DNA of 64,000 bases from Trachythela sp. YZ-2020 (lineage: Eukaryota; Cnidaria; Anthozoa; Malacalcyonacea; Clavulariidae): assembly GCA_016169945.1 (NCBI GenBank), contig JADLSH010000127.1:1614501-1678500 (forward strand). The letters are read 5' to 3'. The translations under genes were made by a program, and so were the position numbers. The notes beneath the pieces are model-generated. The model was given only the letters and a program-made list of their open reading frames with translations, did no database searches and was not told the DNA's origin. Every line of letters starts with the position of its first letter. Positions within the stretch are counted from its first letter, which is position 1. Below are positions 22,912 through 35,343 of this stretch, in pieces.

Positions 22912-25900
22912 ATGCGTGTTTAATAGGCCTTGCACCCGAAGGGCAGAGTTGCCAGCGCAGAATTGACCTGCAGGCAAGCCTATTTTGCACGGCCAACCAG
23001 AAAATCAAGCTGGTCACAAGTGGAGATTCAATGACAATTTCGCCTGGTTATTCCTGATCGTGTTTAATAGGCCTTGCACCCGAAGGGCAGAGTTGCCAGC
23101 GCAGAATTGACCTGCAGGCAAGCCTATTTTGCACGACCAACCAGAAAATCAAGCCAAAGTGCCATTGAACTACTACGAATCCCCTTGGTGATTTTACCCA
23201 TCAGTCAACGTGTTGCAACTATGGTGTTAATTTAAACCTTTTTAATATAAATAAATTGAACGCAATGCGCTGCAGGATTTTATACACTGACCTGCTGTAA
23301 AATATATCGAACGCTTTGCGCTGCAGGATTTTATACATTGACCTGCTGTAAAATATATTGGCAATGCGCTGCAGGATTTTATACACTGACCTGCTGTAAA
23401 ATATTAACAAGGCTAATTCGGATGAAGCCACACAGGTTTTGTCACAAGTGGAGATTCAATGACAATTTCGCCTGGTTATTCCTGATCGTGTTTAATAGGC
23501 CTTGCACCCGAAGGGCAGAGTTGCCAGCGCAGAATTGACCTGCAGGCAAGCCTATTTTGCACGACCAACCAGAAAATCAAGCCAAAGTGCCATTGAACTA
23601 CTACGAATGGCTAATTTGCTAGTCTAGTTTCAATCACATTTATACAAAATGGCCAAATCAATATCAGAATGACAATGGTAGAACACGCTAGATGAAGCCA
23701 CACAGGCAAAAAAGCCGGTCATAAGTAGGAATTTGATGACATCTTGGCTCCGTTATTCCTGCCGTTTAAAATAAACGCAATTCAACATATTGATGACACA
23801 CGGTAACTTTGGCGCCATTATGAGGACGAGTGCTACTCCAACAGCTGCATAGTTTATTTTCCACGCCAGGCGATCAAATAAACCTATTAAACATTGACAA
23901 TGCAAACGGTACAACACTGATGGCTTCGCACACAAGCGCAATTCAACATTGATGACACACGGTAACTTTGGCGCCATTATGAGGACGAGTGCTACTCCAA
24001 CAGCTGCATAGTTTATTTTCCACGCCAGGCGATCAAATAAACCTATTAAACACTGACAATGCAAACGGTACAACACTGATGGCTTAGCAATAGCTTATTT
24101 TGCACACCAGAAAAATTGAAGCCAAGTGACACTGAACTACTACGAATGGCCAACCTATCCCCTTGGTGATTTTACCCATCAGTCAACGGCGTTGCAATTA
24201 TGATGTTAATTTCAACCTTTTTAATATAAATAAATTGAACGCCATGTGCTGCAGGAGATTCAATGACAATTTCGCCTGGTTATTCCTGATCGTGTTTAAT
24301 AGGCCTTGCACCCGAAGGGCAGAGTTGCCAGCGCAGAATTAACCTGCAGGCAAGCCTATTGTGCACGACCAACCAGAAAATCAAGCCGGCCACAAGTGGA
24401 GATTCAATGACAATTTCGCCTGGTTATTCCTGATCGTGTTAGGCCTTGCACCCGAAGGGCAGAGTTGCCAGCGCAGAATTGACCTGCAGGCAAGCCTATT
24501 TTGCACGACCAACCAGAAAATCAAGCCAAAGTGGCATTGAACTACTACGAATCCCCTCCGCTTGGATTTTACACACTGACCTGCTGTAAAATATTAACAA
24601 GGCTAATTTGGATGAAGCCACACAGGCGAAAAGCTGGTCACAAGTGGAGATTCAATGACAATTTCGCCTGGTTATTCCTGATCGTGTTTAATAGGCCTTG
24701 CACCCGAAGGGCAGAGTTGCCAGCGCAGAATTGACCTGCAGGCAAGCCTATTTTGCACGACCAACCAGAAAATCAAGCCAAAGTGCCATTGAACTACTAC
24801 GAATCCCCTTGGTGATTTTACCCATCAGTCAACGTGTTGCAACTATGGTGTTAATTTAAACCTTTTAATATAAATAAATTGAACGCAATGCGCTGCAGGA
24901 TTTTATACATTGACCTGCTGTAAAATATATTGGCAATGCGCTACAGGATTTTACACACTGACCTGCTGTAAAATATTAACAAGGCTAATTTGGATGAAGC
25001 CACACAGGCGAAAAGCTGGTCACAAGTGGAGATTCAATGACAATTTCGCCTGGTTATTCCTGATCGTGTTTAATAGGCCTTGCACCCGAAGGGCAGAGTT
25101 GCCAGCGCAGAATTGACCTGCAGGCAAGCCTATTTTGCACGACCAACCAGAAAATCAAGCCAAAGTGCCATTGAACTACTACGAATCCCCTTGGTGATTT
25201 TACCCATCAGTCAACATGTTGCAACTATGGTGTTAATTTAAACCTTTTTAATATAAATAAATTGAACGCAATGCGCTGCAGGATTTTATACACTGACCTG
25301 CTGTAAAATATATCGAACGCTTTGCGCTGCAGGATTTTATACATTGACCTGCTGTAAAATATATTGGCAATGCGCTGCAGGATTTTATACACTGACCTGC
25401 TGTAAAATATTAACAAGGCTAATTCGGATGAAGCCACACAGGTGAAAAGCTGGTCACAAGTGGAGATTCAATGACAATTTCGCCTGGTTATTCCTGATCG
25501 TGTTTAATAGGCCTTGCACCCGAAGGGCAGAGTTGCCAACGCAGAATTGACCTGCAGGCAAGCCTATTTTGCACGACCAACCAGAAAATCAAGCCAAAGT
25601 GCCATTGAACTACTACGAATGGCTAATTTGCTAGTCTAGTTTCAATCACATTTATACAAAATGGCCAAATCAATATCAGAATGACAATGGTAGAACACGC
25701 TAGATGAAGCCACACAGGCAAAAAAGCCGGTCATAAGTAGGAATTTGATGACATCTTGGCTCCGTTATTCCTGCTGTTTAAAATAAACGCAATTCAACAT
25801 ATTGATGACACACGGTAACTTTGGCGCCATTATGAGGAAGAGTGCTACTCCAACAGCAAGCAATAGTTTATTTTCCACGCCAGGCGATCAAATAAACCTA

Positions 25901-27490
25901 TTAAACATTGACAATGCAAACGGTACAACACTGATGGCTTCGCACACAAGCGCAATTCAACATTGATGACACACGGTAACTTTGGCGCCATTATGAGAAC
26001 GGATGCTACTCCAACAGCTGCAATAGTTTATTTTCCACGCCAGGCGATCAAATAAACCTATTAAACACTGACAATGCAAACGGTACAACACTGAAGGCTT
26101 AGCAATAGCTTATTTTGCACACCAGAAAAATTGAAGCCAAGTGACACTGAACTACTACGAATGGCCAACCTATCCCCTTGGTGATTTTACCCATCAGTCA
26201 ACGGCGTTGCAATTATGATGTTAATTTAAACCTTTTTAATATAAATAAATTGAACGCCATGTGCTGCAGGAGATTCAATGACAATTTCGCCTGGTTATTC
26301 CTGATCGTGTTTAATAGGCCTTGCACCCGAAGGGCAGAGTTGCCAGCGCAGAATTAACCTGCAGGCAAGCCTATTTTGCACGACCAACCAGAAAATCAAG
26401 CCGGCCACAAGTGGAGATTCAATTACAATTTCGCCTGGTTATTCCTGATCGTGTTAGGCCTTGCACCCGAAGGGCAGAGTTGCCAGCGCAGAATTGACCT
26501 GCAGGCAAGCCTATTTTGCACGACCAACCAGAAAATCAAGCCAAAGTGGCATTGAACTACTACGAATCCCCTCCGCTTGGATTTTACACACTGACCTGCT
26601 GTAAAATATTAACAAGGCTAATTTGGATGAAGCCACACAGGCGAAAAGCTGGTCACAAGTGGAGATTCAATGACAATTTCGCCTGGTTATTCCTGATCGT
26701 GTTTAATAGGCCTTGCACCCGAAGGGCAGAGTTGCCAGCGCAGAATTGACCTGCAGGCAAGCCTATTTTGCACGACCAACCAGAAAATCAAGCCAAAGTG
26801 CCATTGAACTACTACGAATCCCCTTGGTGATTTTAACAAATCAGTCAACATGTTGCAACTATGGTGTTAATTTAAATCTTTTTAATATAAATAAATTGAA
26901 CGCAATGCGCTGCAGGATTTTATACACTGACCTGCTGTAAAATATATCGAACGCTTTGCGCAGCAGGATTTTATACATTGACCTGCTGTAAAATATATTG
27001 GCAATGCGCTGCAGGATTTTATACACTGACCTGCTGTAAAATATTAACAAGGCTAATTCGGATGAAGCCACACAGGTGAAAAGCTGGTCACAAGTGGAGA
27101 TTCAATGACAATTTCGCCTGGTTATTCCTGATCGTGTTTAATAGGCCTTGCACCCGAAGGGCAGAGTTGCCAGCGCAGAATTGACCTGCAGGCAAGCCTA
27201 TTTTGCACGACCAACCAGAAAATCAAGCCAAAGTGCCATTGAACTACTACGAATCCCCTTGGTGATTTTACCCATCAGTCAACATGTTGCAACTATGGTG
27301 TTAATTTAAACCTTTTTAATAAAAATAAATTGAACGCAATGCGCTGCAGGATTTTATACATTGACCTGCTGTAAAATATATTGCAATGCACTGCAGGATT
27401 TTATACACTGACCTGCTGTAAAATATTAACAAGGCTAATTTGGATCAAGCCATACAGGTGAAAAGCTGGTCACAAGTGGAGATTTAATTT
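22912..27490. repeat. Complex satellite with ~2.0 kb higher-order repeat
   Basis: At least three modules alternate. One of about 125 bp contains TAGGCCTTGCACCCGAAGGG and recurs about 12 times. One of about 45 bp contains GCGCTGCAGGATTTTATACA followed by CTGACCTGCTGTAAAATAT and recurs about 10 times. One of about 165 bp contains ACGGTAACTTTGGCGCCATT and occurs four times. The same module order returns after about 2.01-2.02 kb (for example 23490 to 25500, and 24685 to 26700), so there are two higher-order units plus partial ones. Reading frames inside repeat with the DNA and carry no domain. Confidence 0.85.
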
Positions 27491-29195
27491 AAACATGTTA
27501 AATATAGATGAACCACAGCTTCCATGGATGTCTTGCACTGCAGGGTTTATAAACTGCCCTACTGTGAATTAATTTCCTAGTGGTGACAGGTTTTATACTA
27601 CCTGCCAGTTAGCCCCATCTTTACGTAATTATAATATTATATATTGAAATATTTTATGCAGTTTCAAACGCATTTATGGATTATATACTCAATACCTAAG
27701 TGAACATGTAAATGACGATTGTATACTGCTAGATCAAGCCACAGAGGCAAAAAGCTGAATGATCCATTTTTGCCAATATGTTGAACGGTTGAACCTGAAA
27801 TTAAATCCAAAAAAGTAAATCTTTATTTAGGACATCTGAGTAACAATGATTGAAATAATATTTGCTGCTGGACCTCAACAAGGAGGTAGGTCTATTGTTG
27901 ATGTCAATTCTTAGAACTCATCCATAATTACATAGAGAATAAACATCAATGTTTAATCATACTCTTCAATGGTGACATTTTTTATCTTTGGCCACAGGGT
28001 ATTAAACTTTCTTAGAAAAAAAACTAAGTGGGGACCAAGACAATTTTTTTTGCTTATTATAGGGAATGGTGGCTCACCTGAATAAATTGGAAAATGGATT
28101 CTAAATTCACAATATCGCAGCAACCAAAGAACAACATAGAAGAGAGCCAGACAGTTGGATTTCTTGTTTAACGACAGAGACTCTAAGACTGGCATTTGGT
28201 TTTATTTCAACTTTTTCGTTGAGACTGGCATTATCTAAATAGTATAAGAGAAAATAACAATAAATGTTACAGTATAATTTACTATTCTTTTCATTGTCAA
28301 TTTGCCTATTCATTTTAATCGAGCCTTAACGTGTTGTGGGGAGAGGGAGGGTATGCCGCTTGACAGATGTCGCTCTATAACTGCTATACTAACAGCTGGC
28401 ACAACGTGGTTCTGCAATTTGGAATTGGTGTTTCCCTTTCCATAAAACTTTCAATGGTTGATAGGTGGTAAACTCAAGAATTTATACACACTATATATTT
28501 TGTATTTTAAAACTAATAACATTCATAATATATATATAAATTACCTATTATTTAGTAAAATTACATAGGTGATTATTGAAAATTCTCAACGCTGATTGGT
28601 TGCGCTACCTCGGATTAAATACACGATAATCGCCTAAAGCGTTTTAAGCCGCTTTTATCATAAATATTCAATTAAAATATTTTTGAAACGTGCATTTTTT
28701 ATATTTTCCAATATTATTATTCACCAATATTCACGGAGTCTGAGGCAAATAATTTTAAAGAAATTTTTGCTTTATAAATTATACATAATAGATTTATATA
28801 AATTTTTGTAAAAAGTTTAATCTACTGGTAAACTACGTCAAGCGTTCTTCTTTTCAAATTCATTGCAAATCCCTTGAGGGATTCGAAGTTCCTCACTTCT
28901 CAGTTCCTCACTAAATCGATTCAAAGTTCCTCACTTCCTGTATCCCCTCACTTCCTGTTAACAATTAGAGGGGAAAAAGTCGCTGGTTTTGTTGAATTTG
29001 AAGTTGAGAGACGTTGCATTATATTTAATTCCTTTCAAACAAAATTTACACACATAAATTGAAATAAAAGCTAGAAGTCATAATAATGAAGACTTTCAAT
29101 TTTGAATGATTTAATTGAATAGTTTGAAAAATATATCAATATACTATATAAGGCGCAATAAACTACGAAATACTGTGGAAGAATCATTAGCCAAA
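27491..29195. other. AT-rich intergenic DNA
   Basis: Decayed echoes of the satellite modules run to about 27620. TTCCTCACTTC repeats stand at about 28885-28955. No coding evidence. Confidence 0.4.
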
Positions 29196-29510
29196 TATAC
29201 ATATATATATGTTATTTACCGGCTGGGAGGTCCGTACTGGAAAAATATTTTCCCGAAGTCTCAGAAGCGGCCCAAGACCGAAGGTCGAGGGCCGCTTCTG
29301 AGACTGAGGGAAAATATTTTTCCAGTACGGACCGACCAGAACGGTAAATAACGTGTTTATTTTTTCGTGTTTATTTCTTCACTCCTTTGTTTGTTTTGGC
29401 GCGAAAAGTTGCGAGAGGTCCGTACTGGTGTGATACGGACCTCGTACTCAGCCAATCAAAAGGCTCTATTTTAGTTACGGACCTGAGTTACGGACCTCAA
29501 AAAAAATAAA
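29196..29510. mobile_element. Palindromic repeat family C, copy 1
   Basis: Contains a hairpin at about 29228-29331 whose arms pair over some 45 bases (GGTCCGTACTGGAAAAATAT near the start, inverse at the end). A second part holds repeated ACGGACCT motifs in both orientations. A nearly identical copy lies at 29871-30178. Confidence 0.75.
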
Positions 29511-29870
29511 CATAATTTACTAATATATAATATATAATATAAGGCGCAAATGTAAATGTGTCGCAATGAAGTACGAAATTCTATCGAACAATCAATCAAG
29601 TCAAAGGTGCAATAAAGACAACATTAAGGCGGATCTCCACTAGACGATTTTTATGACGATCGTCTGAAAAATTCGCAACGAACATGCTCAGTAGGAAATA
29701 AATGATCGTCAAAGAGATCGTCAAGCGCTCGACGAAAAGTAGAACTGGGTTCAACGGTCATAACTAAAAATAGTTATGAAAATAGTTCAAAAATAGTTAT
29801 GACCACGGCCTTGTCAATTTAACATCAATTATAAAATCTAAATTTACTATAATTTAACTTACTAATCAAT

Positions 29871-30178
29871 ATATATATGTTATTTACCGGCTGGGAGGTC
29901 CGTACTGGAAAAATATTTTCCCGAAGTCTCAGAAGCGGCCCGAGACCGAAGGTCGAGGGCCGCTTCTGAGACTGAGGGAAAATATTTTTCCAGTACGGAC
30001 TGACCAGAACGGTAAATAACGTGTTTATTTTTTCGTGTTTATTTCTTCACTCCTTTGTTTGTTTTGGCGCGAAAAGTTGCGAGAGGTCCGTACTGGTGTG
30101 ATACGGACCTCGTACTCAGCCAATCAAAAGGCTCTATTTTAGTTACGGACCTGAGTTACGGACCTCAAAAAAAATAAA
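29871..30178. mobile_element. Palindromic repeat family C, copy 2
   Basis: Same orientation as copy 1 and differing at only a few bases over about 305, so one arose recently from the other or both from a recent source. The spacer between them, 29511-29870, is unrelated except for a short AGGCGCAA-type stretch. Confidence 0.75.
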
Positions 30179-30517
30179 TCATGTTAATATTTACAAGAAT
30201 AAGTTCTGTAAATTGACAAAAGTATAGTTTTTCGACCTAGACTTTCGACCTCGACATTCGACCCTCTACAAAAACCCAAACTCTATTTGTGACCAAGGGG
30301 CTGATTACATGAAGACCAAGGGGCTGATTACATGACAACCCATGACAACAATTATTTTTTTGGAGGGGGGATGATAAATCCTTAAAAAATTGTTTGCAAA
30401 AGCAAAAAAGTCCAAATAAATTGTTTGCATATACAAAAAGTGAAAAAAAATAAGTTTGCAAACGTTATAAGCTGTTTAACAAGGTTTATTATAGTATGCT
30501 ACAAAAATGGTTCGTTG

Positions 30518-30834
30518 CAGCCTTTTTTAACGGATAGGCTTGGGGGGGCCAAATGCCCCCCAGTCTCCATGTTAGCCCCCCCCTCCCAGTAAGATATTTT
30601 GCCCTCCCCCAGTGAAGGTCCTTTTTGTCTAAAATATAAGCAAAAAAGGGGAAAAAACTGAGTTTAGAAGAAAGTTATGGTATTCTCACAACAAAACCTG
30701 GCTCCATATAGATGGGATATATAAAAAGTTGTCTCTGAAAATGCAGGAAAGCAAGCCACAGAGACTCAAGAATACAAAAATTCAGACACCCCTTCAGCTT
30801 TCCACACCTGTAATACACCACCTACTTGTTACCA
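30518..30834 (+). mobile_element. Dispersed element family B, 3'-truncated copy
   Basis: Starts CAGCCTTTTTTAAC, then G- and C-runs around a CCAAATG centre. It follows the copy at 42465-42838 until CACCTACTTGTTAC, where it stops. Confidence 0.7.
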
Positions 30835-33240
30835 GGCCATAAAATATCGGTCGGTCACAGACATTGTCCGACCCATTCGTGAAATTGTCCGACGTAGAGT
30901 GGAAAGCACCAGACATTCTGTCCAACCCAAGTGAAACTGAGGGATTGGATATTATGGACTGACATCCATTGTCCAAGTCTTAATGACGGATTTAAGGCGA
31001 GAAAAGCAATGAATTATTCAGCGTTCTTCAAGCTGTGTACACATTTTTTTTCCAAGTGGCAAGGAAAGTTAGTTTTGGCTTAGAAATAAGTATGAATGAC
31101 AGTTATGACACAACTTATTCAATATCGGTATTCAAGATGTATTTATATCCAATACATTGTTGTTCCACTATTGGATTTAAGTAAGTAGATGTTTTTTCGA
31201 AATATTCTACATTTTATGTAATAAAGAATCAATTTTCTATAAGTCAAGTTGTCCAAAACACTGATACATATTGCATGTATTATTTACCAAAATATGATGT
31301 ACAGCGATAGCTGCCAGCTCAAATACTAGGTTTCAAAATAACTTGTTTTAATATTATCATAGTTCTACATTATGTGTTTTTCATGTTTTACACATTTTTG
31401 GGAAGTAATATTGAGATAATTGAATATGTTTCGTATATTTTTACAATCTTCATATTTTCTCAGAATTTTGCCCAGAATTTTTAGAATTATGTGGTCAAAT
31501 TTCTAAGAAAATTACATAATTTCAATCCTCATGTAACAGTTAATCCTTTCTGAAAGTTTCAAGTCAACATCTTAAATAGAGTCAAAGTTATTCAAATTTT
31601 ATGATGCATAACCAAATATCTTTGTTATCTGCTAAAAATAACCGGCGCTGAGCTAAAAATAGCTGGCAGCAAAAGAGTTAAACGGCGCTGTGTGCGTATA
31701 GTCAAGTGAAACCAACTCAAATTGCACGCCCACGCTTGTCGTTCAATATGATAAATATCTGCTTTATATTACATATTACAGTAAAACAACGAACACAACT
31801 TGCCCTACGATAATTTTTTGAGACCATGCCGATGAATTTTCGTATAAAATATAGTGCTAAATTTAATAAACCTTGTTTTTAAGGCCACGATTTGTTGAAA
31901 ATATTAGTTTCTCGTCCTCCGCCCACAATGGCCACATGACTTCGCAATGGCCATTGTAATTTATCAAATATCAAACCAAAATTTACTAAATCTCTTTCCA
32001 AAATTATAACTTTCCATCTGCATTTGAAACTATTTGTTGTCAAAAGGACTTTTGCATAGTTTTACGCACTTTTACCGAAAATTTAAATAATGTTGAGTCA
32101 TGCTCTGAACGTGACAAATTCATGGGCAATAATGAAATAATGGCAATGGCCCCCCGCGTGAACTCTGAATAAAGCCTCAGATGCGAAACTAATATTCAAC
32201 AAATAGTGGCCTAATAATAGTATATAAATACAGAATACAAACTTGTGCTACGCCAAGGAAAACGTCACTCATATTTAAACACCGTGGAAATGCACACAAT
32301 AGTTGAAAAGGGTCCGTAGACCGTAGAGAGCACGCTAGTATTTAAATATAACATGTAAAATACAAGACTGGCTACAAACAAAAAATTTACATCGCTCCTG
32401 TATCGTAACTCCACGCCTTAAAGACAATGCTTTGGCGGCCGCTCTTTCTTAAAGAATAGATAACTGTTTGAAGAACTTGGCAATCTAAACGCTTTTTTAA
32501 ATGGTGTATTTTGAGTTGAAATATTTCATATTCGCGTTCGGGGCGTTGGCGGCGCGTATTTTTTTAAGGATAATATAACATCCGTTTTGCCTATATAAAT
32601 TCTCAACTTTCTTTAATAAATAAATTAGAACAGCTAGGTTTGTAAAATATATATATTTACCTTTTCGTTGGCTTCATTTTGACAGGATATCTTGATTTAA
32701 ACCACGTTGAAATATTTTTCGTCTTCGACGAAGACAAACTACCACGAGGACGTTTGTGCTCAATTCTTTCCACAATGCCATTACAGTCACGTGTCATGAA
32801 TCATGTGACCGTAACCAGCGAATCAGGTAACAGAACGACCATCGAGTTAATCCATCACGTACTTTCAAGATACCTGTATGTGATTCGATATGATTGAAGT
32901 TGAGCATTAATATTTTCTTGCCTTACAAGGTCGACTTGTTGTTTGCAATGATATTGGTCATTTTCAAATTTTCCAACGGATCTCAACGATAGGGGGGCAT
33001 GACCCCCTCCCCCTGGTCCCCGCCCTCGGACCGGTATCACAGGAATTTCGCCCCCCCCCAGGAAATTCGTCCCATCGATCTTAATTAAAATGGGGCGAAT
33101 TTCCTGGTTATATATATTTACCTAAAAACAAAACAATTCCAAGTTGAAAAGAGAGTAGATTAGATTTATTTTTTACATATATTACACATAGACTACGGAA
33201 TGACAACAGGAAACTTTAGATTTGACGACGGCTACGATAA
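30835..33240. other. AT-rich intergenic DNA
   Basis: No gene recognised. A small inverted repeat (AGGAAATTCGTCCCAT against ATGGGGCGAATTTCCT) lies at about 33060-33105. Confidence 0.4.
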
Positions 33241-33241
33241 C

Positions 33242-33406
33242 GACTACGGCTACGAGATTTTCCCGTTAAATATCTGCTAATAGAAACTCAAAGTTGTACT
33301 CGCTTTTTGGCTCAACTGTTGTTATAAAGATGTGCTGTGCCAAAGAGAAGATGATTTTGAGTTTGTATTAGCAGATATTTAACGGGAAAAACTCGTAGTC
33401 GTAGTC
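33242..33406. mobile_element. Fold-back MITE with ~50-bp arms
   Basis: Arms at 33242-33292 and 33356-33406 pair almost completely (CCCGTTAAATATCTGCTAAT in the left, inverse in the right). The spacer is about 63 bases. Confidence 0.75.
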
Positions 33407-33797
33407 TAACTTGCTCGTCTAAACGTTTATATATCCACTGCCCACTGGTTAGTCTGGTTATATCACGCAGAAAAGGAACTTGTTTAGACATGCCAATTCC
33501 CTTGTATTGGGCATTGCACAAAACCATTCTAAACCAGATTGAAATACTGAACCTTGACCCTGTATCATGGCCACAACACGTGAACATTACGAAGGAATGG
33601 ACATGAAAATTTAGGATTTTCATGCTCGAGGCGATTTTTACCTTGCAACTTGCAGTTCTTGCCGGACATTTTCACATAAACATGGCTCTGTTTCACCGAA
33701 AGTGCGTTACAAGGCATGGCCTTTATGTTTATTAAGCGTACGCAACGAAGCGAAAAAAGAACGCTTTGAGGCATGCAAGGCTTTGTTCACGCGAGTT

Positions 33798-35049
33798 TTA
33801 GCTTCACGTTCGACGGCAAACGTCAGACTCGAATTTTCATGCCAGAATTTTCGCTTAACTTCGCTTCATCTATTCATTTTTATCTGATAAAAATCATTAT
33901 ACATTACAGTTTTAAAATAGCAAGTTTATTTTCCATTTATTGCTTTTTTAACGTAAATTTTTTTATCGCCTGGCGTTTGTCGTTTGAGCGCGAAGTTTAA
34001 ACTCTTCGAATTTCGCACGCGCGGCTTCGTTCATTTCAAATCATTCCAAAGTTGACCACTAAGAACAATTTTCTTCCTTGTAATCGAACTCGCACTTGAT
34101 TTGTTATAAATTTGAGTCTATCTATTTCTCTCTGAGTAAAAAACCCATGGCGGTAGAATGTCCTTTCAGAGCGAAGGCCTTCAGTCTGAAAGGCCTCGAA
34201 ACGTCTAAATTAGTGTTGTATTTTCAGGACTGAAAGTTGATTTAGAGAACCCAGAGCTTACTATTTTCATTAACTGGAGAAAACTCACGCAGAAGCACTG
34301 AACTTTACCAAAGATTTTCGGTAGTTCGCTCGATAAAACAGAACATTGAAAGGTTTTTGTTGTCGCAACTGTTTAGAAGTTTAGCTTCACGTTCGCCGGC
34401 ACTGACGGCAAACGGCAGAGTCGAATTTTCATGCCAGAGTTTTCGCTTAACTTCTTCGCTTCTTCTATTCATTTTTATCTCATAAAAATCATCATACATT
34501 ACAGTTTTAAAATAGCATGTTCATTTTCCATTTATTGCTTTTTTAGCGTAAATTTTTTTAGTGCCTGGCGTTTGTCCTTTGACGTGTTTAAACTCTTCAT
34601 TTTTCGCACGCGGCTATCTATCGCCTTTCAATTCATTCCAAATCTTTCAATTCATTCCAAATCATTCAATTCATTCCAAATCATTCAATTTATTCCAAAG
34701 TTGACCACTTAGCACAATTTTCTTCGTTGTAAATATTCTGTGGTTTGTAAATTGATTTGTTATATGAATTTGTGTATTATTTTCTCAGGTCTCGGCCATT
34801 GGTAAAATGTCCTTCCAGACGGCGAAGGTCTTTGCTCTGAAAGGCCTCGAAACGTCAAATTCCTGTTGTATTTTTTCAGGAAAATTGATTTAGAAAACCC
34901 AGAGCTTACTATTTTCATTATAAAACTGGCGTAAAACTGGCGCGCTGAACTCATGAACTACTTAACTTAACCGTACTAAAGGTTTTGTGCAGTTCGCTCG
35001 ATAAAACAGAACATTGAAAGGTTCTTGTTGTCGCAACTACTTAGAAGTT
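33798..35049. repeat. Tandem duplication of a ~0.6 kb segment
   Basis: Unit 1 (33798-34380) and unit 2 (34381-35049) share TTAGCTTCACGTTCG, TTTTAAAATAGCA, CTGAAAGGCCTCGAAACGTC and GTTGTCGCAACT in the same order, with substitutions and indels. No domain in either. Confidence 0.75.
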
Positions 35050-35343
35050 TAGGACACGAATTTGAGCGCGGTTAACTGTCCTGTTCGTTTGAAAGTAGTG
35101 CTAGCTACATAGTGTCAATTTTTAGCGATAAAAACGGTTATAAAGAAACTTACCTGAATGCTGGATCCAATAAAAATTCTGAATTGCTGTGTGAACTGTG
35201 AAATTCTTGAGTGAAATGAGGCCGATAAGGCTTGACCATGGCGCTTATATAGCCGTTCCTAATTCCCTCATATCCCGATTCCGTGACAACCCGATTCCGT
35301 GATCACCCGATTCCGTATTCATTCCAACCATTCACATGATCCA

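Noticed and set aside
23219..27071. Several repeated 65-107-residue frames
   Set aside because: They recur exactly with the satellite modules and have no domain.
22912..27490. CRISPR array
   Set aside because: Repeats are long, complex and nested with no uniform short repeat/spacer pattern, and the DNA is animal.
32679..32897. Short plus-strand frame with mixed composition
   Set aside because: 72 residues, no recognisable motif, and no conserved splice context; likely chance.
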